A stretch of DNA of 64,000 nucleotides from Promicromonospora sp. AC04 (GTDB lineage Bacteria > Actinomycetota > Actinomycetes > Actinomycetales > Cellulomonadaceae). Of the stretch, positions 1-7,537 are shown one piece after another (the stretch's first letter is position 1; every line of letters starts with the position of its first letter). Location of the stretch: NCBI RefSeq assembly GCF_003058225.1, contig NZ_QBUG01000008.1, positions 62,001 to 126,000 on the forward strand, in the 5' to 3' direction. A program made the translations under genes and the position numbers. Under the pieces are notes generated by a model. It was not told the DNA's origin, ran no database searches, and saw nothing but the letters and a program-made list of their open reading frames with translations.

Positions 1-94
1 TGACACTCCGGTTCGCTCCCTGCTCCACTAATGTCTGCGTCACGCAGAGACTGTGTGGCGCAGTATGTTCGAGAACAATCTAACAGGAGGATCC

Positions 95-562
95 ATGAGT
101 ACTCACGCCCCCGAGCAGCTGCGCTCGCTCTACGGCCGGTGGAGCGAGCTGTGGCGAGGCGACTTCAGCCACGCCGCAGAGATTCTCGACGCCGGCTTCG
201 TCGTCCATCAGGCGCGCCCCGACGGCAGCGACTCGGAGCTCGTCACCGGCCCGGAGCGTCTGCTGCCCGAGATCGAGCAGACCATGGCGGCATTTGGCGA
301 AATCGTCATCGACGTCGGCCTCGGGCCCTTTGTCGACGGCGACTTCGTCACCGCCCGCTGGACGATGAACGCCACCTACACCGGCGGCATCCCGCACGCC
401 ACCGCCCCCATCGGCACGCGGATCGCGTTCAGCGGTCACGACATCCTCCGCGTGGCCGACGGCAGGTTCGTCGAGTACTGGACCTGCACCGACATGCTCG
501 ACGGGCTGGCCCAGCTCGGCGCCGTGTCGGGTCCCAACGGGCCGGCCCACGCGGAGCTCTGA
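95..562 (+). CDS. SnoaL-like / ester cyclase-fold protein
   Basis: 155 residues. The sequence has the features of the NTF2-like SnoaL family: an N-terminal helix with LYGRWSELW, a buried VVHQARPDG strand, GPERLLPEIEQTMAAF, then antiparallel strands ending in DGRFVEYWTCTDMLDGLAQLG, the usual SnoaL close. These cone-shaped proteins are polyketide cyclases, isomerases or small-molecule binders; no substrate can be named. An in-frame ATG lies upstream at 53, but the ATG at 95 has an AGGAGG site 6 bases before it. It is followed by the convergent LacI gene; no operon partner is visible to its right. Confidence 0.85.
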   Translation: MSTHAPEQLRSLYGRWSELWRGDFSHAAEILDAGFVVHQARPDGSDSELVTGPERLLPEIEQTMAAFGEIVIDVGLGPFVDGDFVTARWTMNATYTGGIPHATAPIGTRIAFSGHDILRVADGRFVEYWTCTDMLDGLAQLGAVSGPNGPAHAEL

Positions 563-671
563 CCGCGCGGGGTGCATCGCTCCACCCCTGGTCGCCGCAG
601 GGCTGGTGCCTTGGCGGCCGGTGGTTCCGACCGGGTGAAGCGGGCGGTCGGGCGGCGTCGGCCGGTACCTG

Positions 672-1787
672 TTACCGGGCCGTCGCGTCGGTCGACCGGC
701 GCACGACGAGCTGCGAGATCAGCGCGTCGTCGTCCTCGGGCTCGCGCCCGGCGATGCGCGCCAGCAGGTGCTCGACGGCGCGGCGGCCCTGGGCGACGAA
801 GTCGACCCGGAGCGTCGTGAGCGGGGGAGAGAAGTATGCGGCGTCCGGGATGTCGTCGACCCCGGTGATGCTCATGTCCTCGGGAACCCGCAGGTCTCGT
901 TCCCGGAGGGCGAGGAGGGCGCCGAGCGCCATCTGGTCGTTGGCGGCGACGACGGCGGTGAAGTCGAGGCTCGACGGCAGCGCCGAGACCACCTCATGGC
1001 CCGAGCGCGCGGTCCAGTCGCCGTGCACGACGCCGGCGGACACCAGGCCGTGGGCCGCGACGGCGGCCTCGAAGGCGCGGGCGCGGTTGCGTGCCGCCGA
1101 CCAGGCCGAGGGGCCGGCGAGGTGCAGGAGGCGGCGATGGCCGAGCTCGGCCAGGTGGTCGATGAGGGCGGGGAACCCGACGCTGGTGAGCTGCGAGGGA
1201 TGGTCGCTCGCGAACTCGTCCTCCTCGCCGGCGAGGAACGCGGGGACCCGAAAGTTGGCGGTGCCGAAGGCCTGTGCCATGTGATCGGTCGAGGCAAGGG
1301 CCAGCACGCCGGCAAGGTCGTGCTGCGTGACCGTCTGCAGCGCCCGGTCGATCTCGTCGGGATCGCCCATGTCGAGACTCAGGATGTCGAGCACGTAGCC
1401 GGCGTCGCGGGCGGCCTGCGCCGCGCCCTGGATGATCTTGCTCGGGCCGAACTGGTCGAGCTCGTGGGTCAGCGCGCCGATCCGCATCGACCGGCCGGTG
1501 GTCAGCGACCGGGCGGTCAGGTTCGGGCGGTACTCGAGCGCCGCGAGCGCCTCGACGACGCGCTCGCGCGTCGCCGGCCGGATGCCCTCGTAGCCCTGCA
1601 GGAACCGGTGCACGGTCTGGTGCGAGACCCGCGCCAGTGCCGCGACGTCGCGGATCGTCGCGGGCCGCCCCAGCTCCTCCGCCGAGGTGGCGACCGTTTC
1701 GGTGCCGGGTGCGGCCTCGGGCGCCGGGTCTTCCCGGGGCGCGTCCTGCGCCTCACCGGTCTCCAGCGGTGCGGTGCCGGGGGGCAT
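672..1787 (-). CDS. LacI-family transcriptional repressor
   Basis: 371 residues. After a roughly 40-residue Pro/Glu/Ala-rich extension comes the LacI helix-turn-helix and hinge (ATIRDVAALARVSHQTVHRFL, then YRPNLTARSL), followed by a periplasmic-binding-protein-like sugar domain including GVDDIPDAAYFSPPLTTLR. The start chosen (1787) has AAGGAGA upstream; an upstream in-frame start at 1877 would place coding sequence across the operator. It is divergent from the GH42 gene with paired inverted repeats between, so it very likely represses both itself and the GH42-ABC operon, with a galactoside as inducer (inference). The long N-terminal extension before the HTH is unusual for LacI proteins. Confidence 0.93.
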   Translation of the reverse strand: MPPGTAPLETGEAQDAPREDPAPEAAPGTETVATSAEELGRPATIRDVAALARVSHQTVHRFLQGYEGIRPATRERVVEALAALEYRPNLTARSLTTGRSMRIGALTHELDQFGPSKIIQGAAQAARDAGYVLDILSLDMGDPDEIDRALQTVTQHDLAGVLALASTDHMAQAFGTANFRVPAFLAGEEDEFASDHPSQLTSVGFPALIDHLAELGHRRLLHLAGPSAWSAARNRARAFEAAVAAHGLVSAGVVHGDWTARSGHEVVSALPSSLDFTAVVAANDQMALGALLALRERDLRVPEDMSITGVDDIPDAAYFSPPLTTLRVDFVAQGRRAVEHLLARIAGREPEDDDALISQLVVRRSTDATAR

Positions 1788-1853
1788 GCGGTCTCCTTCG
1801 TACGACGAATCCGAGTCGTCCCACGGTATGGCGCGACGGGACACATCCAGCGA

Positions 1854-1898
1854 TGTGACCGGTAACAACTTGGTCACGGGATCTTGTTACCGGTCACA
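1854..1898. promoter_or_regulatory. Paired LacI-type operators
   Basis: TGTGACCGGTAACAA (1854-1868) and its exact reverse complement TTGTTACCGGTCACA (1884-1898) form a perfect 15-bp inverted repeat. Each arm is itself an imperfect palindrome centred on CCGG, the usual form of a LacI-family operator; the two sites are 30 bp apart, about three helical turns, so two dimers would sit on one face. The right site overlaps a plausible -35 (TTGTTA) for the GH42 promoter, with a TAGCGT -10 candidate 17 bp downstream. Confidence 0.85.
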
Positions 1899-1951
1899 TT
1901 CGACGCTAGCGTCACTCACGTTCCAGCGCACGACAACGGAGTAGCTGCCTC

Positions 1952-4108
1952 ATGGACTCACCCATCCCGCCCGATCTGCCGCGTCACGTGATGTTCGGCG
2001 TGGCCTACTACCCGGAGTACCACCGCCAGGACCGGCTGCACGAAGACCTCGACCTGATGGTGACGGCGGGCATCAACGTCATCCGGGTGGGGGAGTCGGT
2101 CTGGTCGACGTGGGAGCCGCGGGACGGCGAGCTCGACCTGGAGTGGCTGGCTCCGGTCCTGGACGCGGCGCAGGACCGCGGGATCGACGTCATCCTCGGG
2201 ACGCCGACGTACGCGGTGCCGCCGTGGCTGCAGACGGCCTATCCGGAGATCGCGGCCGAACGGCGGACCGGCGAGCCGATCCCGTGGGGCGCCCGCCAGG
2301 AGGTCGACTACTCGCACCCGGCGTTCCGGCACCACGCGGAGCGGGTGATTCGCGCCATCCTGCAGCGGTACGCCGGGCACCCGGCGGTGATCGGGTACCA
2401 GGTGGACAACGAGCCGGGCCTGGAGCTGATCCACAACCACGGGACGTTCACCCGGTTCATACGGCGGCTGAAGCAGCAGTATCGCGACGTCGAGACCCTC
2501 AACCGGGAGTGGGGGCTGACCTACTGGTCGCACCGCCTGGACGGCTGGGACGAGCTGTGGCGGCCGGACGGCAACACCTTCCCCCAGTACGACCTGGCCT
2601 GGCGCCGCTATCAAGCGACCGTCACGGAAGAGTTCATCGCCTGGCAGGCGGGCATCGTCGGCGAGTACCGCCGCCCCGGGCAGTTCGTCACCACCTGCCT
2701 GCAGTACCCCCGCCGCGCGCTCGACGACGAGCGGCTCGGGCGCCACCTGGACGTCGTGGCCGGCAACCCGTACTACGGCATGCAGGACCACCTGGAGGCC
2801 GGCACCAACCTCGCCCAGCCGAACTACTGGAACACCACCGGCGTGGCCGGGCTCCTGCGGCAGGCCGACCGTATGTACTCCTCGCGCCAGGCGCGCTACC
2901 TCGTCACCGAGACCAACGCGCAGGCCATCGACGCGTCGCACGCCAATCACCCGCCCTACCCGGGTCAGCTCAAGCAGGCCGCCTACGCGTTCGTCTCCCG
3001 CGGTGCGGCGATGATCGAGTACTGGCACTGGCACACGCTGCCGTACGGCGCCGAGACCTACTGGGGTGGCGTGCTGCCGCACAGCCTCCGGCCGGGCCGG
3101 GTCTATGCCGAGATCGCGGAGATCGGCAACGAGCTCGCCCGGCTCGAGACCACCCTGGACGGGTACGAGCCCGACGCCGACGTCGCGATCCTCTGGTCGA
3201 ACCCCAGCCGCTTCGCCATGCAGTTCATGCCGCCGCTCGCCACCGGCGGCAATGCCGACGACGAGTCCTACGAGCAGATCGTCGACTCGTTCTACCGCGG
3301 TGTGACCGATGCCGGACGGCAGGCGCGCATCCTGCACCTGCCCCAGGCGCACGACGTCGGAGCGCAGGAGCTGGCCCGCCGCTTCCCCGTCCTCGTCGCC
3401 GCCGGGCTGTACCTCACTGCCGACGACGACCTGACCCTGCTGCGCGAGTATGCCGCCGCCGGCGGTCACCTGATCCTCGGTCCGCGCACCGGGTACGCCG
3501 ACCCGGAGGCTCGCGCTCGCGTCGCGATCGCACCCGACGGCCTGCACGACGCCGCGGGCGCCTGGTACGAGGAGTTCTCCAACCTTGACGCCGACGTCCA
3601 GGTGGTGGCCACCGACGGCAGCCCGCTCGTCCTGGACGCGGACGCCAGCGCACACCGCTGGGTCGACGGCCTGATCCCCGACGGCGCTCAGGCCCTGGCC
3701 ACGTACAAGCACCCGCGGTTCGGCGACTTCCCGACGGTCGTCACCCACCCGCACGGCAGCGGACGGGTCACCACCGTCGGCACGGTCCCGTCGCCCGCGC
3801 TCGCGACCGCCGTCGTGCGCTGGGCCGCTCCCCAGGGCGTCGGCGACCTGCTGGCCGGCGACCGCGCCCCGGCCGTCACCGTCTCCTCGGGCACGCTGCC
3901 CGACGGGCGGCGCGCGTGGTTCGTCTTCAACTGGGGCTGGGGCGAGCAGCGACTCGTCCTCGCGGCCGGCGTCCGGGACACCGCTGCCGGCGCCACGCAC
4001 GCCGCCGGCTCGCACCTCACCCTCGGGCCGTGGGGCTGCCGGACGCTCGTCGACGAGAGTGCGCCGGAACCCGCCGCCGTGCTCGAGAGCAGCGAGGCCG
4101 TCCGATGA
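1952..4108 (+). CDS. GH42 beta-galactosidase
   Basis: 718 residues, the normal length for family GH42. The N-terminal TIM barrel opens with FGVAYYPEYH and contains WEPRDGELDLEWL. The acid/base glutamate is E154 in QVDNEPGLE and the nucleophile is E320 in LVTETNAQ; the barrel is followed by the GH42 trimerisation domain (VAILWSNPSRFAMQ) and a C-terminal beta domain. No signal peptide, so it cleaves imported beta-galactosides (or alpha-L-arabinosides) in the cytoplasm. First gene of an operon with a carbohydrate ABC importer; its stop overlaps the next start (ATGA). Its promoter holds the LacI operators. Confidence 0.96.
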   Translation: MDSPIPPDLPRHVMFGVAYYPEYHRQDRLHEDLDLMVTAGINVIRVGESVWSTWEPRDGELDLEWLAPVLDAAQDRGIDVILGTPTYAVPPWLQTAYPEIAAERRTGEPIPWGARQEVDYSHPAFRHHAERVIRAILQRYAGHPAVIGYQVDNEPGLELIHNHGTFTRFIRRLKQQYRDVETLNREWGLTYWSHRLDGWDELWRPDGNTFPQYDLAWRRYQATVTEEFIAWQAGIVGEYRRPGQFVTTCLQYPRRALDDERLGRHLDVVAGNPYYGMQDHLEAGTNLAQPNYWNTTGVAGLLRQADRMYSSRQARYLVTETNAQAIDASHANHPPYPGQLKQAAYAFVSRGAAMIEYWHWHTLPYGAETYWGGVLPHSLRPGRVYAEIAEIGNELARLETTLDGYEPDADVAILWSNPSRFAMQFMPPLATGGNADDESYEQIVDSFYRGVTDAGRQARILHLPQAHDVGAQELARRFPVLVAAGLYLTADDDLTLLREYAAAGGHLILGPRTGYADPEARARVAIAPDGLHDAAGAWYEEFSNLDADVQVVATDGSPLVLDADASAHRWVDGLIPDGAQALATYKHPRFGDFPTVVTHPHGSGRVTTVGTVPSPALATAVVRWAAPQGVGDLLAGDRAPAVTVSSGTLPDGRRAWFVFNWGWGEQRLVLAAGVRDTAAGATHAAGSHLTLGPWGCRTLVDESAPEPAAVLESSEAVR

Positions 4109-5058
4109 CGACCACCACGCCGTACACCGCGCCCACCGGCGAACAGGAGGCCTCCCGCACCACCGCGGAGTCCTCGACCGCTGTCCGCCGCAGGAGGAAG
4201 GACTGGCAGGGCTGGCTGTTCACCTGGCCGTTCGCGTTCGTGTTCGTCTTCGTGTTCATCACGCCGCTGGTCTACGCGCTGTGGCTGAGCCTCTTCCAGA
4301 ACCAGCTCGTGGGCGGCAACTCGTTCGTCGGGCTCGGCAACTACGTCACCGCCTTCCAGGACCCCAGCTTCTGGGACGGCTTCGGGCGGGTCCTCGGGTT
4401 CCTGCTGATCCAGGTCCCGATCATGCTGCTCCTCGCGATGGTCGCTGCCCTGGCCATCGACAGCGCGCGCCTGTACGCCACCGGGCTGTTCCGCGTGGTG
4501 GTCTTCCTGCCCTACGCGGTGCCCGCCGTCGTCGCCGTCCTCATGTGGGGATTCCTGTACAGCGACAACTTCGGCCTGACGGCGAGCATCAACGACTGGC
4601 TCGGCGGCACGGTGCTCCAGCCGTTCGCGCGCCGGTGGGTCACCGCCTCGATCGGCAACATCGTGACCTGGGAGTACGTCGGCTACAACATGGTGATCTT
4701 CTACTCGGCCCTCAAGACGATCCCCACCGAGCTGTACGAGGCGGCCGAGATCGACGGCGCTCGGGGCTGGCAGGTCGTCCGGGCCATCAAGCTGCCCGCC
4801 GTCCGCGGGGCGATAGTGATCGCGACGATCTTCTCGATCATCGGCAGCTTCCAGCTCTTCAACGAGCCGAACGTGCTCCAGCCGCTCGCGAACAACGTCA
4901 TCACCAGCAGCTTCACGCCCAACATGTACGCCTACAACCTGTCGTTCGCCGGGCAGCAGTACAACTACTCGGCCACCGTCGCCATCATCATGGGCGTCTT
5001 CACCGCGGTGATCGCCTACGTGGTGCAGATGCGCGGTTCTCGAAAGGAGGACCGCTGA
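4105..5058 (+). CDS. Carbohydrate ABC transporter permease, MalF/UgpA type
   Basis: 317 residues with about six membrane helices, beginning at residues 37-58 after a basic cytoplasmic N-terminus. The EAA loop that docks the ATPase is visible as ELYEAAEIDGARGWQVVRAIKLP. The ATG overlaps the GH42 stop, indicating translational coupling, so the earlier in-frame starts inside GH42 are rejected. It pairs with the MalG-type permease next to it to form the channel of a CUT1-family sugar importer. No ATPase gene is present in the operon, as is common in actinomycetes where a shared MsiK-type ATPase energises several importers (known for the family, inferred here). Confidence 0.95.
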   Translation: MTTTTPYTAPTGEQEASRTTAESSTAVRRRRKDWQGWLFTWPFAFVFVFVFITPLVYALWLSLFQNQLVGGNSFVGLGNYVTAFQDPSFWDGFGRVLGFLLIQVPIMLLLAMVAALAIDSARLYATGLFRVVVFLPYAVPAVVAVLMWGFLYSDNFGLTASINDWLGGTVLQPFARRWVTASIGNIVTWEYVGYNMVIFYSALKTIPTELYEAAEIDGARGWQVVRAIKLPAVRGAIVIATIFSIIGSFQLFNEPNVLQPLANNVITSSFTPNMYAYNLSFAGQQYNYSATVAIIMGVFTAVIAYVVQMRGSRKEDR

Positions 5059-5972
5059 TGTCCACCGGTCACCGCACCATCAACGTCCGTGCGCGCACCG
5101 GCGGGGCCCGCCGGTCGTTCTCGGTGACGCGCCCGCCCAAGTCGGTAGCCATGACGCTGCTCATGGTGCTGTTCCTCGTGTACGCGCTCGTGCCGATCGT
5201 CTGGCTCCTGGTCAACTCGACCAAGACTCAGGGCGACCTGTTCTCGACGTTCGGTCTCTCGTTCGGGCACACCTTCGCCCTGTGGGACAACATCGTCGCC
5301 ACCGTCACCCACGACGACGGCATCTTCCTGCGCTGGCTCGCCAACACCCTGCTCTACGTCGTCGTCGGAGCCGGTGGCGCGACGTTCCTCGCGACCCTGG
5401 CCGGCTACGGCCTGGCCAAGTTCCGGTTCCCGGGCCGCGGCGCGTACTTCGCCGTCGTCCTCGGCGCCGTCGCAGTGCCGGGAACCGCCCTGGCCGTGCC
5501 CACCTTCCTGCTGTTCAGCCAGCTCGGCCTCACCAACACCCCCTGGTCGATCATCATCCCGTCGCTGATCAGCCCGTTCGGGCTCTACCTCATCTGGGTC
5601 TACACGATCGACTCCGTACCCACCGAGCTCCTGGAGGCCGCCCGGCTCGACGGCGCGGGGGAGCTGCGGACCTTCTTCACCATCTCGGTCCGGCTGCTGG
5701 CACCCGGCATCGTCACCGTCGCGCTGTTCTCGGTCGTCGCGACCTGGAACAACTACTTCCTGCCGCTGATCATGCTCACCGACCCGGACTGGTACCCGCT
5801 GACCGTCGGGCTCAACCAGTGGAGCGCGCAGGCAGCAGGCGTCGCGGCCGAGCCGATCTTCAACCTCGTCGTCACCGGCTCCCTCATCACGATCGTGCCG
5901 ATCGTCGTCATCTTCCTGCTCCTGCAGCGCTTCTGGCAGTCCGGCCTCAGCGCGGGGAGCGTCAAGCAGTGA
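5058..5972 (+). CDS. Carbohydrate ABC transporter permease, MalG/UgpE type
   Basis: 304 residues, six predicted membrane helices (first around residues 31-51), EAA loop ELLEAARLDGAGELRTFFTISVRLLAP. The start overlaps the previous stop (TGATG) and is preceded by AAAGGAGG inside the upstream gene. Second permease of the CUT1-type importer that serves the GH42 beta-galactosidase. Its C-terminus lies about 70 bases before the binding-protein gene. Confidence 0.95.
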   Translation: MSTGHRTINVRARTGGARRSFSVTRPPKSVAMTLLMVLFLVYALVPIVWLLVNSTKTQGDLFSTFGLSFGHTFALWDNIVATVTHDDGIFLRWLANTLLYVVVGAGGATFLATLAGYGLAKFRFPGRGAYFAVVLGAVAVPGTALAVPTFLLFSQLGLTNTPWSIIIPSLISPFGLYLIWVYTIDSVPTELLEAARLDGAGELRTFFTISVRLLAPGIVTVALFSVVATWNNYFLPLIMLTDPDWYPLTVGLNQWSAQAAGVAAEPIFNLVVTGSLITIVPIVVIFLLLQRFWQSGLSAGSVKQ

Positions 5973-6040
5973 CCGGCCACCCCTTAGCCCCACCCGCCCC
6001 CGCTACCCCCGACCAACCACAAAGACGTGAAGGAAAGATC

Positions 6041-7402
6041 ATGACCAGACCAGCCCGCACGACCCGCACCACCCGCACCAAGGCCGCGGCAGCTCTCGCC
6101 GCCGCGGCGCTGACCGCCGTGACCCTCGTCGGCTGCGGCACCGCCGACGACCCGAGCGGCGGCACACCGGCCGGCTCGGCAGCCGACCTCGACGCGGCCC
6201 TCGAGGAGGGCGGCGAGCTCACCTACTGGACGTGGACCCCCTCGGGCGAGGCCCAGGCCGACGCGTTCATGAAGGAGTACCCGAACGTCACGGTCGACGT
6301 CGTCAACGCAGGCACCGCTACCGACGAGTACACCAAGCTGCAGAACGCGATCAAGGCCGGTTCGGGCGCCCCCGACGTCGCGCAGATCGAGTACTACGCG
6401 CTGCAGCAGTTCGTGCTCTCGGACAGCCTGCTCGACCTGTCGGGCTACGGCCTGGGCGACCTGGAGGACCAGTACACGGCCTCCACGTGGTCGGCCGTCA
6501 CCGCCGACGACGCGATCTACGGACTGCCGCAGGACTCCGGCCCGATGGTCCTCCTGTACAACAAGGAGATCTTCGACGAGCACGACATCGACGTCCCCAC
6601 CACCTGGGACGACTACATCGCCGCCGCCAAGAAGCTGCACACCGCCGACCCGTCGAAGTACATCACCAACGACGCCGGCGACCCCGGCTTCGCGCAGCCG
6701 CTGATCTGGCAGGCGGGCGGTCGCCCCTACGCGACCGACGGCACCGACGTGACCGTGAACCTGCAGGACGAGGGCACCAAGCTCTGGGCCGACACCTGGA
6801 ACGAGCTCGTCGAGCCCGGCCTGCTCGCGGACATCCCCACCTGGAGCGACGACTGGTGGAAGGCCCTGAGCGACGGCACCGTTGCCACCATCGTCACCGG
6901 CGCGTGGATGCCGGGGATCCTGGAGGGTTCGGTGCCCGACGGCGCCGGCAAGTGGCGCGTCGCGCCCCTGCCCAGCTACGACGGCTCCGCGACCACCGCC
7001 GAGAACGGCGGCAGCGCCCAGTCGGTCATCAAGCAGAGCAAGAACCCGGCGCTCGCCGCGGCGTTCACGCGCTGGCTCAACAGCTCCGAGGAGAGCGTCG
7101 ACGTCTTCCTGGAGCAGGGCGGCTTCCCCTCGACCACTGCGCACCTCAGCTCTCCGGAGTTCCTCGCCGAGGCGCCCGAGTACTTCGGCGGGCAGAAGAT
7201 CAACGAGGTCCTCGTCGAGGCCTCCGAGAAGGTCGCGCCGGGCTGGCAGTACCTGCCGTTCCAGGTCTACGCCAACAGCGTGTTCCCCGACACCGTCGGC
7301 GCGGCCTACACGGACCACAGCGACCTCAACGCCGGCCTGCAGGCCTGGCAGGACCAGCTCGTCGCGTACGGGAACGCCCAGGGGTTCGGCGTCAACAAGT
7401 GA
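6041..7402 (+). CDS. Sugar-binding lipoprotein of CUT1 ABC importer
   Basis: 453 residues. An Arg/Thr-rich n-region and hydrophobic stretch lead to a lipobox LVGC with the lipidated cysteine at about residue 32. The rest is an SBP_bac_1/8 fold (LTYWTWTPSGEAQADAFMKEY; AIYGLPQDSGPMVLLYNKEIF; hinge and C-lobe with GAWMPGI). Located outside the membrane, it delivers the ligand to the two permeases encoded just upstream. With GH42 in the operon, galacto-oligosaccharides or arabinogalactan fragments are the likely ligand (inference). A strong terminator follows directly. Confidence 0.95.
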   Translation: MTRPARTTRTTRTKAAAALAAAALTAVTLVGCGTADDPSGGTPAGSAADLDAALEEGGELTYWTWTPSGEAQADAFMKEYPNVTVDVVNAGTATDEYTKLQNAIKAGSGAPDVAQIEYYALQQFVLSDSLLDLSGYGLGDLEDQYTASTWSAVTADDAIYGLPQDSGPMVLLYNKEIFDEHDIDVPTTWDDYIAAAKKLHTADPSKYITNDAGDPGFAQPLIWQAGGRPYATDGTDVTVNLQDEGTKLWADTWNELVEPGLLADIPTWSDDWWKALSDGTVATIVTGAWMPGILEGSVPDGAGKWRVAPLPSYDGSATTAENGGSAQSVIKQSKNPALAAAFTRWLNSSEESVDVFLEQGGFPSTTAHLSSPEFLAEAPEYFGGQKINEVLVEASEKVAPGWQYLPFQVYANSVFPDTVGAAYTDHSDLNAGLQAWQDQLVAYGNAQGFGVNK

Positions 7403-7408
7403 CGCCGG

Positions 7409-7450
7409 TCCATGGGGCCGACGCCGGTAGAGCGGCGTCGGCCCCATGGA
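7409..7450 (+). terminator. Strong hairpin terminator of GH42-ABC operon
   Basis: Perfect 18-bp inverted repeat (7409-7426 and 7433-7450) with a 6-base loop GTAGAG, starting 7 bases after the binding-protein stop. There is no T-tract, as is usual for terminators in high-GC actinomycetes. Confidence 0.85.
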
Positions 7451-7460
7451 CGGGAAGGCC

Positions 7461-7512
7461 GTGGCGCCCGCACGGGCGCCACGTGTGGTGACCCCGTGCA
7501 GCGCTGCACGGG
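7461..7512. repeat. Two further palindromes behind the terminator
   Basis: GTGGCGCCCG / CGGGCGCCAC (7461-7482, 2-base spacer) and a perfect 20-bp palindrome CCCGTGCAGC-GCTGCACGGG (7493-7512). With the terminator they make three successive self-complementary elements in about 105 bp. The last ends 25 bases before the next start codon and could act on its promoter or leader; AAGGAGG follows at about 7528. Confidence 0.6.
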
Positions 7513-7537
7513 TCGATGACATCCCCAAGGAGGGGGC

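Noticed and set aside
664-680. TGTTACCGGG near the LacI stop resembling the LacI operator
   Set aside because: Only part of the motif, at the 3' end of the gene and including its stop codon; no second arm.
31-1284. 417-codon rightward ORF across the SnoaL and LacI genes
   Set aside because: Arg/Ala-rich out-of-frame translation of two recognised genes.
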